From the NCBI GenBank assembly GCA_051208035.1, contig JBPJFZ010000005.1:260911-324910 (forward strand): DNA of 64,000 bases, in the 5' to 3' direction. This document shows positions 16,395-26,122 of the stretch, in pieces. The DNA is from JACKOB01 sp024234575 (GTDB taxonomy: Bacteria > Pseudomonadota > Gammaproteobacteria > Pseudomonadales > Oleiphilaceae). The notes below the pieces were generated by a model that was not told the DNA's origin, ran no database searches, and worked only from the letters and a program-made list of their open reading frames with translations. Positions within the stretch are counted from its first letter, which is position 1; the number at the start of each line of letters is the position of its first letter. The position numbers and the translations under genes were made by a program.

Positions 16395-17375
16395 CTATTT
16401 AGTAACTTTTTGACCTTCTACAACTGCCGAAAATGTTCGGCCTACAATTGAAAATATTTTTTCTCTAATCTCTTCTGACTCATTAACCAAATGATGCTCT
16501 GCCCCTTCGATGTAATAAACAGAAGGCTTACGAAACTTTTTATTCAGCGTATAAACGTTATGCCGCCAATCGACCGTTCCATCATCTTCACCTTGAATAA
16601 TCGTCAGTGGCATATCTACCGGTTTGGCTTTTTCTACACGGGGAATCCACTCTTTCAGCGCCGACACCCAGTCAACCGACAACACTTTGGATTGCAGCGG
16701 ATCGTTCTCTCGCAAAAAACTCAGAAAAACCGAGTCGCTGGAGTTATTTCTAAATGCTCTTTTCCATGTTTTAAAAAAGGGACGCAACAGGCTATGGGTT
16801 AGTTTGGATCGTTTCCATCCTACTGGTCGAATAAGTGGCGCCAGCATAACAATTGACTTAAACGCACCATCAAGTTGGTTGTGCCGAAAGGTAAGGTAGT
16901 AATCTGCGAGTACGGCCGCCCCGGTACTTTGCGCTACAGCCATTAGCGGTAACTTAACGCCACCTCGAATCAAGCGCAAGGTACCCGTCAGCACTGACTG
17001 ATAATGTGCAAAGCTCTTGATATCGGCCGACTGGCCTGTGGATAAACCATGTCCGGGAAGATCATAGGCTACAACAGAATACCCCTGCTCGAGTAAGTAC
17101 CCGATCAGGTGTTTATACAAACCAACATGGTCATAGTACCCATGCATCACCAATACTGTTGCTTTTGCACTTTGGTGACGAAAATAATGCAGGGCAATCC
17201 GAAACCCCTGTACATCATAGTAACCAATGCTTTGCCTGACCGGCAAAGAGGCATCATAATCAATACCATAATACTGGCAGTATTGCCGCTCAGATTCAGT
17301 TAAGGGGTTAAGACTGTAAATATCGAACGGTTTAAGATTGGCCTGAACTGCCCGACTATCCCAGACTGCTACCAT
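16395..17375 (-). CDS. Alpha/beta hydrolase, serine aminopeptidase S33/lysophospholipase-like
   Basis: 326 residues. The hydrolase fold shows VLVMHGYYDHVG (oxyanion region), AVAYDLPGHGLSTG, the nucleophile in VAQSTGAAV, an acid in IIQGEDDGTVDW and the histidine in IEGAEHHLVNES. The nucleophile elbow reads A-x-S-x-G rather than G-x-S-x-G, an acceptable but less common variant. Members act on monoglycerides or lysophospholipids. There is no signal peptide, so it is cytoplasmic. It lies just upstream of the OmpA-type lipoprotein (10-bp gap), in an envelope-related group. Confidence 0.75.
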   Translation of the reverse strand: MVAVWDSRAVQANLKPFDIYSLNPLTESERQYCQYYGIDYDASLPVRQSIGYYDVQGFRIALHYFRHQSAKATVLVMHGYYDHVGLYKHLIGYLLEQGYSVVAYDLPGHGLSTGQSADIKSFAHYQSVLTGTLRLIRGGVKLPLMAVAQSTGAAVLADYYLTFRHNQLDGAFKSIVMLAPLIRPVGWKRSKLTHSLLRPFFKTWKRAFRNNSSDSVFLSFLRENDPLQSKVLSVDWVSALKEWIPRVEKAKPVDMPLTIIQGEDDGTVDWRHNVYTLNKKFRKPSVYYIEGAEHHLVNESEEIREKIFSIVGRTFSAVVEGQKVTK

Positions 17376-17418
17376 AGATTTTTCTCTTTAATTTACTCTT
17401 GCCCTTCACTATCAGGCA

Positions 17419-18012
17419 CTAATTGCCACTTTGTTGTGGAATATCCTTCAGCAACGCCACAATCTGCTTTTCGATCAATTGAATTTTTGCTGCAACCGAT
17501 TCCCCTTCCGCGACTCTGGATTTGACTCTGCCACTCCAGATCACCACTGCTTTGACTGTATCGACCAGATCAATCTGGTAAACCTGGCCTTCATAGGGTT
17601 CCCAAGTAGTCTCTTCAAAAGATGAGTAAGGGTGCCAGCCACGACCATAAGCAAAATATGGCGCCACCGGCTTCGCCTGAAATCTCAACTCAGAAAAAGC
17701 AGCCACGAACACCTGAATATCCGCGTTAGCTTCTACAAACAGATAGCCTTTATTGCTCAAAACCTCTTTAGAAACTCTGCGCAACCTTTGCACATCAAGG
17801 GTTAAGGCAGTGCTGCCGGCAGCCACAGTTGCATTGGTTGCAAGTGCACGTGTAGACGGATTATCTATTTCTACTGAGGGAGCTTTACCCCATGTAAAAG
17901 TGTTGTAATGAGCAAGGTCAACGGAGGGATCCTGATCAGTTATCACCTGATAAGATTCACAACCACTCAGCAGCAGCGTTGTGAAAATTACCAAAGCCAG
18001 GGAAAATCTCAT
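17419..18012 (-). CDS. DUF4136-type lipoprotein
   Basis: 197 residues from ATG 18012, which has AAGGAAA upstream; the longer reading to 18093 adds 27 residues that precede the signal peptide. MRFSLALVIFTTLLLSGC is a lipoprotein signal with lipobox LSGC. The body has the DUF4136 pattern: a Tyr-Thr-Phe-x-Trp motif (HYNTFTWGK), a long helix with RVSKEVLSNKGY, and a strand ending in VIWSGRV. DUF4136 proteins are outer-membrane lipoproteins of unknown function. A second member of the same group lies just upstream. Confidence 0.75.
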   Translation of the reverse strand: MRFSLALVIFTTLLLSGCESYQVITDQDPSVDLAHYNTFTWGKAPSVEIDNPSTRALATNATVAAGSTALTLDVQRLRRVSKEVLSNKGYLFVEANADIQVFVAAFSELRFQAKPVAPYFAYGRGWHPYSSFEETTWEPYEGQVYQIDLVDTVKAVVIWSGRVKSRVAEGESVAAKIQLIEKQIVALLKDIPQQSGN

Positions 18013-18105
18013 CTTGGTTTCCTTCAACGAACCTTTCACAACAAACCTTGCACTACAAACCCGACACCAACAGCTGACATTATGTTGAAACAATATATGC
18101 CATCG

Positions 18106-18732
18106 TTACCGCGGAGGGAATCTATCGAGCATTTCGCTAACTTCTCTTACTATTAGTCTGCTTCTTGCTTCGGTACTCATCTGTTCCGTCAGCACTTCGC
18201 CGGACAGGGCAGTCCAAATCACGCGCATGGAAACAGGTTCGACAATATCTAATCGTATTTTCCCCACACGCTTTTCTTTCACCAGCGTCTGTGTGCGGGA
18301 ACCTAACGCAAGATTTCCACTGGAAACACCAAAGCCAACCGACAGCGACGATTGATCAAACTGAATACCTTCTTCTATCCGGTAACTCACATGAAAGTCC
18401 GGCGAAGTTTCGCGAAACTCATAACGCTTACCAAGATTAGATCTCACTGCGGCATCTACTCGCTGCAGATCCAGTGTCGATACCTTGTCGGACACCTGCA
18501 CGATAGACCAGTATTTGAGACCATCAAACTGAAACTGTGGATCGTAGTCAAGCACCGGTTTGCCAGAACATGCGGAAACAAGAGCAGCCCAAACCAATAC
18601 CCCAAACAATCGAACAAGCACTGCAGTTTCTGACACAGCCTGCACAGGCTTAAACAGTCTCTGACTAAAAACCGATGTTATCGAAGGCCTCGGCAGCTTC
18701 GTAGATAGTTGAAAAAGAGTCAGGGCTGACAA
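18106..18732 (-). CDS. Second DUF4136-type lipoprotein
   Basis: Up to 208 residues. The lipobox VSAC follows a hydrophobic stretch (RLFGVLVWAALVSAC), so the N-terminal residues before it are probably not all translated. The annotated start is TTG at 18732; a GTG near 18621 would give a more usual lipoprotein signal. The body shows the same layout as its neighbour: FDGLKYWSI strand, LQRVDAAVRSNLGKRYEF helix, ISYRIEE-like strand and MRVIWTALSG. It looks like a diverged tandem paralogue of the downstream gene. Function unknown. Confidence 0.62.
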   Translation of the reverse strand: MSALTLFQLSTKLPRPSITSVFSQRLFKPVQAVSETAVLVRLFGVLVWAALVSACSGKPVLDYDPQFQFDGLKYWSIVQVSDKVSTLDLQRVDAAVRSNLGKRYEFRETSPDFHVSYRIEEGIQFDQSSLSVGFGVSSGNLALGSRTQTLVKEKRVGKIRLDIVEPVSMRVIWTALSGEVLTEQMSTEARSRLIVREVSEMLDRFPPR

Positions 18733-18829
18733 CTTCGGGTCCTCAAATAGTCAGAGCTTTGCGGCGCTCCAGTCTACTTTAGCCCATAACATTTGTCAGC
18801 CTGCGGCAAGGTAAAAGCGAAGAAAAAGC

Positions 18830-20113
18830 CTACTTCCGACGCAGCGCCCGGTAGATATCACCACTGAGATGCCAGAGTAATGCCTTGCGTGCAGTAAAGT
18901 CAGGGCGTGCGGCCTGGTTGCGGGCCAAACGAACGATTTGATAATAATACCAGCCCGCCTGCCCCTGATTATTTAACCCCTGGATGGTTTTGCTCGGACT
19001 TTGCGCCCCCCAATACCCTTTACCTAAATTAAGGTCATCTTCATCTCGAGTCGTCGAGACAACCGTATTATCCAGAATCTTTTGAGCAATATCAGGATCA
19101 ACACAAAATGGCCTGGCAAGGCCAATCACATCACATTGGCCGCTCTCAATAGCCGACTGCATCACCGACACGCTGCGAAAGCCGCCGGTAATCATCACCG
19201 GAATCTTCGCCGCTTTACTGATGGCATCTGCATACTCCAAAAAGTAGGCTTCTCTTTTACGTGTCGACTCGCGCTTGGCGTCGCCTGAACTGACCTCTCC
19301 TCCTACCTCGCCTTCTTCGCCAAGAAAGGCGACGCGCTCATAGGTACCACCGGAAATTTCAAGTAAGTCGATACCGCGCTCACCTATCCATTGCGCAACC
19401 TGGATACACTCTTCAAGGGTAAAACCGCCTTTCTGAAAATCAGCAGAATTCAGTTTCACGCCAACTGGAAATTCGGGCCCCACTGCCTTGCGCACAGCAT
19501 CAATAGTGGCCAATAAAAAACGTGCTCGATTTTCGAGACTGCCACCCCACTGATCATTGCGGCGATTAGTAATTGGCGACAAAAACTGGCTTCCCAAATA
19601 ACCATGCGCACTATGTATTTGCACGCCGGTAAATCCCGCCTTTTTTGCCAACTCCGCAGTGGTTGCGAAGCGCTGAATAATATCCAGAATCTCATGTTCC
19701 AGCAGCGCCCTTGGGCGAGCAAATAACCCTGCCAGCTTTAACTGTACATCGGATGGAGACAGCGGTTGCGCGTTTACCAGCCGGGCACATTGACGCCCGG
19801 GATGGTTGATCTGCATCCATAAATGGTTTCCGCCGATAGTGCCTTGCTGCGCCCATGCCTCGAACATCGCCAGTGCGGTATCATCTTCCAATACAGCATT
19901 TCCGGCTCGTTCAAGGTAGCGTTTATCGACCATCACATTGCCTGTAACCAATAGCCCAGCACCTCCCCGCGACCATCTTCGATACAAGGTTTGATGTGCC
20001 TTGGTTGGTCGATCATGGACATCGGCAAGCCCTTCGGTCATAGCCGCTTTACAAATTCGATTAGGTAACACTGCGCCACAGGGTAGCGATAACGGTGAAG
20101 ATAAATTATTCAT
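18830..20113 (-). CDS. NADH:flavin oxidoreductase, Old Yellow Enzyme family
   Basis: 427 residues with an FMN-binding TIM barrel. N-terminal LPCGAVLPNRICKAAMTEG, central MQINHPGRQ and the active-site segment IHSAHGYLGSQFLSP with N-rich TNRRNDQWGGSLENR identify the 2,4-dienoyl-CoA reductase-like branch. The C-terminus lacks the 4Fe-4S and FAD domains of true FadH (which is about 670 residues), so this is a stand-alone OYE acting on activated alkenes. The neighbours do not define a substrate. No obvious operon partner. Confidence 0.85.
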   Translation of the reverse strand: MNNLSSPLSLPCGAVLPNRICKAAMTEGLADVHDRPTKAHQTLYRRWSRGGAGLLVTGNVMVDKRYLERAGNAVLEDDTALAMFEAWAQQGTIGGNHLWMQINHPGRQCARLVNAQPLSPSDVQLKLAGLFARPRALLEHEILDIIQRFATTAELAKKAGFTGVQIHSAHGYLGSQFLSPITNRRNDQWGGSLENRARFLLATIDAVRKAVGPEFPVGVKLNSADFQKGGFTLEECIQVAQWIGERGIDLLEISGGTYERVAFLGEEGEVGGEVSSGDAKRESTRKREAYFLEYADAISKAAKIPVMITGGFRSVSVMQSAIESGQCDVIGLARPFCVDPDIAQKILDNTVVSTTRDEDDLNLGKGYWGAQSPSKTIQGLNNQGQAGWYYYQIVRLARNQAARPDFTARKALLWHLSGDIYRALRRK

Positions 20114-20260
20114 GAATAGCCGCCATATTGATAATGATGAATTGACCTGTGGTCATTTAATCAAAAAGAGAAATGCCATTGCAATCCTTCAACAAAGAAA
20201 AGGCTGCGTCGATACATTTAATGATGCGTATGAAACAAAAAAGGGGGTGTGCGAGGGACT

Positions 20261-20299
20261 GTAAATCACACCGAGAGCAAGACTCTCGATGTGATTTAC
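20261..20299 (-). terminator. Strong hairpin downstream of fba
   Basis: Two 17-base arms (20261-20277 and 20283-20299) pair with one mismatch around a 5-base loop, 9 bases after the fba stop on the minus strand. A T-run on the minus strand lies about 30 bases further on, not immediately after the stem, so it may act as an intrinsic terminator or as a 3' stabiliser. It lies in the 195-base gap before the Old Yellow Enzyme gene. Confidence 0.6.
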
Positions 20300-20308
20300 T
20301 TAACCAGA

Positions 20309-21373
20309 CTACTTAACTTTAGGGTTAAGCTCACCAGTTTGGTATTTCAGATACATACCTTCCAGTGATATGGCCTTGATCTTACTGGCATTGCCGGCGG
20401 TACCAAAAGACTGATAGCGATCGACACAAATTTCCATCATGGCCTTTGTCGCCACAGCAAGATATTTCCTTGGGTCAAACTCTGACTTATTCTGCCCCAT
20501 GAAACGACGGATCGCTCCGGTAGAAGCCAAACGCAGATCGGTATCAATATTGATCTTACGAACACCGTGTTTAATACCTTCCTGAATTTGCTCGACTGGT
20601 ACACCATATGTTTCAGGGATTTCGCCACCAAACTCGTTAATGATCGCTAACCACTCTTGTGGTACCGAGGATGACCCGTGCATAACCAGATGAGTGCCGG
20701 GAATACGCGCATTGATTTCTTTGATTCGGTCAATCGCTAAAATGTCACCTGTTGGTGGGCGCGTAAACTTATAGGCACCATGACTGGTTCCGCAGGCAAT
20801 CGCCAACGCATCCACACCGGTTTCTTTAACAAATTGGGCCGCTTCTTCAGGGTCAGTCAGCATCTGGTCGTGACTCAAAGTACCTTCGGCACCCACGCCG
20901 TCTTCTTCGCCCGCCTGGCCAGTCTCGAGAGACCCCAGACATCCAAGCTCACCTTCAACCGACACACCACAAGCATGCGCCATCTCAACGGTGCGTCTGG
21001 TTACATCAACGTTGTAATCGTAATCTGCTGGGGTTTTACCATCTTCACCGAGTGAACCGTCCATCATCACCGAGCTGAAACCCAGCTGAATAGAGCGCTG
21101 ACAAATGGCCGGAGACGTACCATGATCCTGATGCATACACACCGGAATATGTGGAAATTCTTCAATTGCTGCCAGTATCAAGTGACGCAGGAAAGGTGCG
21201 CCTGCATACTTACGCGCACCAGCAGACGCCTGCACTATCACTGGGCTGTCTGTTTTATCGGCCGCTTCCATAATGGCGCGCATTTGCTCCATATTGTTCA
21301 CGTTAAACGCCGGAACACCGTAACCATGCTCGGCGGCATGATCAAGTAGCTGCCGCATGCTTATCAAAGCCAT
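20309..21373 (-). CDS. fba: Class II fructose-bisphosphate aldolase
   Basis: 354 residues, as expected for the class II, Calvin-cycle-type enzyme. It cleaves or condenses fructose-1,6-bisphosphate. Zinc-ligand and active-site segments are visible: CMHQDHGTS, ACGTSHGAYKF and LVMHGSSSVP, together with VEGELGCLGS and INIDTDLRLA. It is the last gene of the tkt-epd-pgk-fba run, 45 bp after pgk, with AGGAGA before the ATG. Confidence 0.95.
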   Translation of the reverse strand: MALISMRQLLDHAAEHGYGVPAFNVNNMEQMRAIMEAADKTDSPVIVQASAGARKYAGAPFLRHLILAAIEEFPHIPVCMHQDHGTSPAICQRSIQLGFSSVMMDGSLGEDGKTPADYDYNVDVTRRTVEMAHACGVSVEGELGCLGSLETGQAGEEDGVGAEGTLSHDQMLTDPEEAAQFVKETGVDALAIACGTSHGAYKFTRPPTGDILAIDRIKEINARIPGTHLVMHGSSSVPQEWLAIINEFGGEIPETYGVPVEQIQEGIKHGVRKINIDTDLRLASTGAIRRFMGQNKSEFDPRKYLAVATKAMMEICVDRYQSFGTAGNASKIKAISLEGMYLKYQTGELNPKVK

Positions 21374-21418
21374 ATTTTCTCTCCTAAATTCGTCAAATAG
21401 TGTTTTTGTTGACTACTT

Positions 21419-22579
21419 TTATCGACCACGCTCTTCAAGCATCGCCACCGCTGGCAGGACTTTGCCTTCGACAAACTCAAGAAACGCTCCACCACCGGTT
21501 GAAATATAGGACACCTTGTCCGCGATTTCATATTTATCAACTGCTGCCAGCGTGTCACCACCACCGGCAATAGAAAATGCCTCACTGCTGGCAATTGCCA
21601 GAGACATCGCCTTGGTCCCTTCGCCAAACTGGTCGAATTCGAATACCCCTACCGGGCCGTTCCAAATAATCGTACGGGCATCTTTCAGCACATCCTGAAA
21701 CAACGCAGAAGTCTTCGGGCCGACATCGAAAATCATGTCATCTGCCGCAACATCATCCGCCGAAACAGTTGACGCGGCGGCTGACTCAGAAAATTCTTTG
21801 CCCACGACCACATCAACAGGCATAGGCACATCGACTTTTTTCATTAGCGCTTGGGCTTGTGGTATCAGATCTGCCTCACATAGCGACTTGCCGACAGGCT
21901 TGCCTGCTGCTGCAAGAAATGTATTCGCAATTCCGCCACCAACAATCAACTTATCCACCACGCCGGATAATGACTCGAGCACGGTCAGTTTTGTCGAAAC
22001 TTTTGAACCGCCAACGATCGCGACCAATGGCCTTTCAGGGTTCGCCAAAGCCTTGCCCAACGCATCAAGCTCGGCTGCAAGCAGCGGACCGGCACAGGCA
22101 ACAGGCGCAAATTTACCCACACCATGCGTTGATGCTTGTGCCCGGTGCGCTGTACCAAAAGCATCCATGACAAACACATCACACAAGGCTGCATACTTTT
22201 TCGATAATGCTTCATCGTCTTTTTTCTCGCCCTTGTTGAAGCGAACATTCTCGAACAACACGACTTCGCCATCAGCGATTGCGGGCTGCGCATCCCACTC
22301 TTTAATCAGACTGACTGACTTACCCAGCAGCTCGGATAAATGCGCAGCGACCGGGGCCAGTGAATATTCTTCTTCATATTCTCCCTCGGTGGGGCGACCC
22401 AAGTGAGACATCAACATAACTTTGGCACCCGCCTTCATTGCATGAACAATGGTAGGCAATGATGCACGAATTCTGGCATCACTGGTCACACGACCATCTT
22501 TAACAGGCACATTGAGATCCTCACGAATCAATACGCGCTTTCCTGCCAGATCCAGGTCTGTCATTTTGATAATTGCCAT
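21419..22579 (-). CDS. pgk: Phosphoglycerate kinase
   Basis: 386 residues, typical of gammaproteobacterial PGK. Conserved segments include VLIREDLNVPVKDG, LMSHLGRPTEGE, the KVSTKL lysine region and the nucleotide-binding GGGDTLAAVDK near the C-terminus. It transfers phosphate between 1,3-bisphosphoglycerate and ADP in glycolysis and gluconeogenesis. It lies between epd and fba with AGGA before the ATG. The long open frame on the opposite strand is a shadow of this gene. Confidence 0.96.
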   Translation of the reverse strand: MAIIKMTDLDLAGKRVLIREDLNVPVKDGRVTSDARIRASLPTIVHAMKAGAKVMLMSHLGRPTEGEYEEEYSLAPVAAHLSELLGKSVSLIKEWDAQPAIADGEVVLFENVRFNKGEKKDDEALSKKYAALCDVFVMDAFGTAHRAQASTHGVGKFAPVACAGPLLAAELDALGKALANPERPLVAIVGGSKVSTKLTVLESLSGVVDKLIVGGGIANTFLAAAGKPVGKSLCEADLIPQAQALMKKVDVPMPVDVVVGKEFSESAAASTVSADDVAADDMIFDVGPKTSALFQDVLKDARTIIWNGPVGVFEFDQFGEGTKAMSLAIASSEAFSIAGGGDTLAAVDKYEIADKVSYISTGGGAFLEFVEGKVLPAVAMLEERGR

Positions 22580-22670
22580 GCTTTATCCTCACATATCTCA
22601 ACTAAGTTTTTAAATCGGGTGACAGGGTGCCCGCCAACAAACAGCCTTAAGCGTTTCTGATAAACGTCTG

Positions 22671-23687
22671 CTACTTATTCACACCCAGCCAGTGTCGGCT
22701 TACGTCCAACATGCGGTTGGCGAATCCCCACTCGTTGTCAAACCAGGTAAACACTTTCAATAAATTCTGACCACTTACCCGCGTCTGACTGCCATCGACA
22801 ATGCCTGAACGGGAATCATGATTAAAATCTGAAGAGGCCAGTGGCTCTTCGGTATAACCCAGAACACCTTTCAACCCGTTCTCACTGGCGGCACGAAACA
22901 GGTTATTGACGAGCAAACAATCCACTGGCTTTGTTAACTGCACTGTCAGGTCTATCGCCGACACGTTCAGAGTAGGCACACGCACAGCCATCGCGGTAAA
23001 TTTATCCTGCATTGCCGGCAATATGCGACCAATGCCTCGCCCCAGCTCGGTATCAACCGGGACCAGGTTGTTCATCGCACTTCGTGTACGACGCAAATCA
23101 TGGTGGTGATATGCATCTATTACCGGCTGGTCATTCATCGCTGAATGAATGGTCGTGGTGGTACCCCACTCGACACCAAAAGCTTCGTGCAACAATTTAA
23201 TAACCGGCACAACGCAATTGGTGGTACAGGATGCGTTAGAAACAATACGGTCACTGGCAACCAGCAAAGTTTCGTTCACACCATAAACAATGGTCTTATC
23301 GACATCTGGAGCCGCAGGCTGTGAAAACAGCACTCTTTTTGCCCCGGCATCAATATGAGCCTGTGCGTGTACACGCTGACTGAATACGCCGGTGCACTCA
23401 AGCACCAGGTCAATATCCAGGGCTTTCCATGGCAACTTCCCAGGCTCGGCCTGCCGGCTTACCTGAATAACATCGCCATCAACAACTAAGGCCTCAGCCG
23501 TTGTTGAAACCGGCCGACCAAAGCGGCCGTGGGTGGTATCGTAACGGGTAAGATAGGCAATAGTATCGATATCAGACAATTCATTAATCGCTACAACCTG
23601 CAAGTGTTCACGATAATGGTTCTCGTATAGCGCACGCAATACGCTTTGCCCAATCCGGCCATATCCATTGATAGCCACTCGATACAT
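22671..23687 (-). CDS. epd: Erythrose-4-phosphate dehydrogenase (GapA family)
   Basis: 338 residues with the GAPDH layout: N-terminal NAD motif NGYGRIGQSVL, catalytic SNASCTTNC and C-terminal WFDNEWGFANRM. The AINELSD segment after the first strand and its position between tkt and pgk favour Epd, which makes 4-phosphoerythronate for pyridoxal phosphate synthesis, over glycolytic GapA. The same order is found in many gammaproteobacteria. Substrate preference cannot be proved from sequence. Confidence 0.85.
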   Translation of the reverse strand: MYRVAINGYGRIGQSVLRALYENHYREHLQVVAINELSDIDTIAYLTRYDTTHGRFGRPVSTTAEALVVDGDVIQVSRQAEPGKLPWKALDIDLVLECTGVFSQRVHAQAHIDAGAKRVLFSQPAAPDVDKTIVYGVNETLLVASDRIVSNASCTTNCVVPVIKLLHEAFGVEWGTTTTIHSAMNDQPVIDAYHHHDLRRTRSAMNNLVPVDTELGRGIGRILPAMQDKFTAMAVRVPTLNVSAIDLTVQLTKPVDCLLVNNLFRAASENGLKGVLGYTEEPLASSDFNHDSRSGIVDGSQTRVSGQNLLKVFTWFDNEWGFANRMLDVSRHWLGVNK

Positions 23688-23784
23688 CGACGGTTTCCAT
23701 TTAGCCAGACAAAAAATACATTAAAAAAACATTATCGGTGGTCACGACCAGGCTTTCGCTTAGCAGCGCCACCGATTCTGTTAT

Positions 23785-25785
23785 TTACTGTGCCAGAAGG
23801 TCTTCTGCGATCGCCACAATATTGTCGACAGTAAAACCAAACTCTTCGAACAATAGCCCTGCTGGAGCAGACTCACCGAAACTGCTCATACCAACAATAC
23901 GCCCATCTAGGCCGACATACTTGTACCAAAAATCTTCAATACCTGCCTCGATAGCAATCCGATTTGTCACCGCCAATGGCAATACGCTTTCTTTGTAAGC
24001 GGCGTCCTGGGCATCAAACACCTCCGTTGAAGGCATGGATACCACGCGCACTTCCGCACCTTTATCACGCAACGCATCGGCAGCCGCTTGCGCCAGGCCA
24101 ACTTCAGAACCGGTGGCAATCAGAATCACATCTGGCGTATCTGCAGTGTCTGATAACACATAACCACCTCGGGCGATATCAGCAACCTGTGCAGCCGTTC
24201 GCTTTTGATGAGGCAAATTCTGACGGGAAAAGATAAGCGCGCTTGGGCCATCTTTTCTTTCCAGGGCACACTTCCAGGAAACCGCCGACTCCACCGTGTC
24301 ACAAGGACGCCAGGTGTTCATGTTCGGCGTCATTCGCAAGCTCGCCAACTGCTCAATAGGCTGGTGCGTCGGACCATCTTCACCCAGACCGATTGAATCG
24401 TGCGTGTAAACAAACAGTACCCGCTGTTTCATTAGCGCGGCCATACGCACAGCATTACGCGCGTACTCCATGAAGACGAGGAAAGTCGCACCATAAGGTA
24501 TAAAGCCACCATGCAGCGCTATACCGTTCATGATTGCCGACATACCAAACTCACGCACGCCGTAGTACATATAGTTACCGCTGGCGTCTTCCGCCGAAAC
24601 ACCCTTGCTGCCTGACCATAAGGTCAGATTGGAGCCAGCGAGATCAGCAGACCCGCCTAACAGCTCTGGCAATTTTGGCGCATAAGCATTGATGCTGTTC
24701 TGGGAAGCCTTACGAGAGGCGATGGTCTCACCCTTTTCCTGGCAAGCCTGAATATAGGCATTGGCATCTGCGGCGAAAGTTGCAGGCAACTCACCCGCGT
24801 CCCGACGCTTCAGCTCTGCAGCCAACTCGGGGTAGACTTCTGCATAAGCGGCAAATTTGGCATCCCACTCGCTTTCAAGACCTGCGCCTTTGGTACGCTT
24901 ATTCCAGGCCGCAGCGATATCTTCAGGTATCACAAAAGGCGCATGCGCCCAACCCAGCTTCTTGCGGGTAGCAACTATTTCATCGGCACCCAGTGGCGCA
25001 CCATGACAGTCTTCTTTACCTTCTTTGTTGGGCGAGCCAAAACCAATCACTGTTTTGCAACAGATAATAGTTGGACGATCTGTGTCAGCACGCGCCGCCT
25101 CAATTGCCTCGCGAATGGCTTCAGAGTCATGACCATTAACCGCCGGAATAACCTGCCAGCCATAAGACTCGAAACGCTTAGGGGTATCATCGGTAAACCA
25201 GCCTTCTACTTCACCATCAATAGAAATGCCATTGTCATCATAAAACAGGATCAGCTTGCCTAAACCGAGCGTTCCCGCCAGTGAGCAAACTTCATGGGAG
25301 ATACCTTCCATCAAACAGCCATCACCTAAAAATACATAGGTGTGGTGATCAACCACATTATGACCATCACGATTAAACTGTGCCGCTAGCGCTTTTTCGG
25401 CGATCGCCATGCCAACAGCATTGGCAACACCTTGCCCGAGCGGACCGGTGGTTGTTTCAATACCCGGTGTATAGCCGTATTCTGGGTGGCCAGGAGTTTT
25501 AGAGTGTAATTGGCGGAAGTTCTTCAAATCATCAATGGATACATCATAACCACTAAGATGCAATAACGAGTACAGAAGCATCGAACCGTGGCCATTGGAG
25601 AGCACAAACCGGTCACGATTCAACCAGTTGGGGTTCGATGGGTTATGCTGCAGATAATCATTCCACAGCACTTCAGCTATATCAGCCATCCCCATTGGGG
25701 CGCCGGGGTGACCTGAGTTGGCTTTCTGAACAGCATCCATACTCAGTGCACGAATGGCGTTGGCAAGATCTTTACGAACCGGCAT
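23785..25785 (-). CDS. tkt: Transketolase
   Basis: 666 residues from ATG 25785, with GGGAGA upstream. The N-terminal thiamine-diphosphate region has NSGHPGAPMGMA and GDGCLMEGISHEV with YDDNGIS. The middle has HDSIGLGEDGPTHQPIEQ, and the C-terminal domain TGSEVGLA. It moves two-carbon units between sugar phosphates in the non-oxidative pentose phosphate pathway. First gene of the tkt-epd-pgk-fba run, divergent from the SahR-type regulator across a 337-base gap. Confidence 0.96.
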   Translation of the reverse strand: MPVRKDLANAIRALSMDAVQKANSGHPGAPMGMADIAEVLWNDYLQHNPSNPNWLNRDRFVLSNGHGSMLLYSLLHLSGYDVSIDDLKNFRQLHSKTPGHPEYGYTPGIETTTGPLGQGVANAVGMAIAEKALAAQFNRDGHNVVDHHTYVFLGDGCLMEGISHEVCSLAGTLGLGKLILFYDDNGISIDGEVEGWFTDDTPKRFESYGWQVIPAVNGHDSEAIREAIEAARADTDRPTIICCKTVIGFGSPNKEGKEDCHGAPLGADEIVATRKKLGWAHAPFVIPEDIAAAWNKRTKGAGLESEWDAKFAAYAEVYPELAAELKRRDAGELPATFAADANAYIQACQEKGETIASRKASQNSINAYAPKLPELLGGSADLAGSNLTLWSGSKGVSAEDASGNYMYYGVREFGMSAIMNGIALHGGFIPYGATFLVFMEYARNAVRMAALMKQRVLFVYTHDSIGLGEDGPTHQPIEQLASLRMTPNMNTWRPCDTVESAVSWKCALERKDGPSALIFSRQNLPHQKRTAAQVADIARGGYVLSDTADTPDVILIATGSEVGLAQAAADALRDKGAEVRVVSMPSTEVFDAQDAAYKESVLPLAVTNRIAIEAGIEDFWYKYVGLDGRIVGMSSFGESAPAGLLFEEFGFTVDNIVAIAEDLLAQ

Positions 25786-26018
25786 CAAATATCTCCCGAA
25801 AATTACTTAAACTCGTTAATGCAGGAACCAAGACCGCGCCTTTTAGCGCTTTGTACTTATTAGAAAACCAACGGCGTTCAATAGGTGACAAGCTCTTGTG
25901 CCCCATGCAGATAAAAAAGGCCGCCTATTTTCCCCTAAACCATCTCGCGCCGCAAACCTGTTCGGCAAAATCCTGTTAATTAATATCGTTTACCTCTCCG
26001 TTTGAAGCCTGGCCACTG

Positions 26019-26084
26019 ATATTGATCACGATGAGCACAAAAAGATTGACGCAATTCACTCTATATCAATATTTATCAATATAG
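26019..26084. promoter_or_regulatory. Candidate operator region between tkt and the ArsR-type regulator
   Basis: TATCAATAT occurs twice in direct orientation at 26064-26072 and 26074-26082, one helical turn apart, inside a segment whose ends CTATAT and ATATAG are inverted. An inverted near-copy ATATTGAT lies at 26019-26026. A -35-like TTGACG sits at 26046-26051. The cluster is placed as an autoregulatory site of the ArsR-family regulator would be. The remainder of the 25786-26122 gap shows nothing else clear. Confidence 0.45.
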
Positions 26085-26122
26085 ACATTGCGACATCAAA
26101 ATTACTTTGCTAATTTAGCGCC

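Noticed and set aside
21735..22406. 223-residue open frame on the plus strand
   Set aside because: It is antisense to pgk, rich in Ser/Ala/Thr from codon bias of the true gene, and has no family resemblance.
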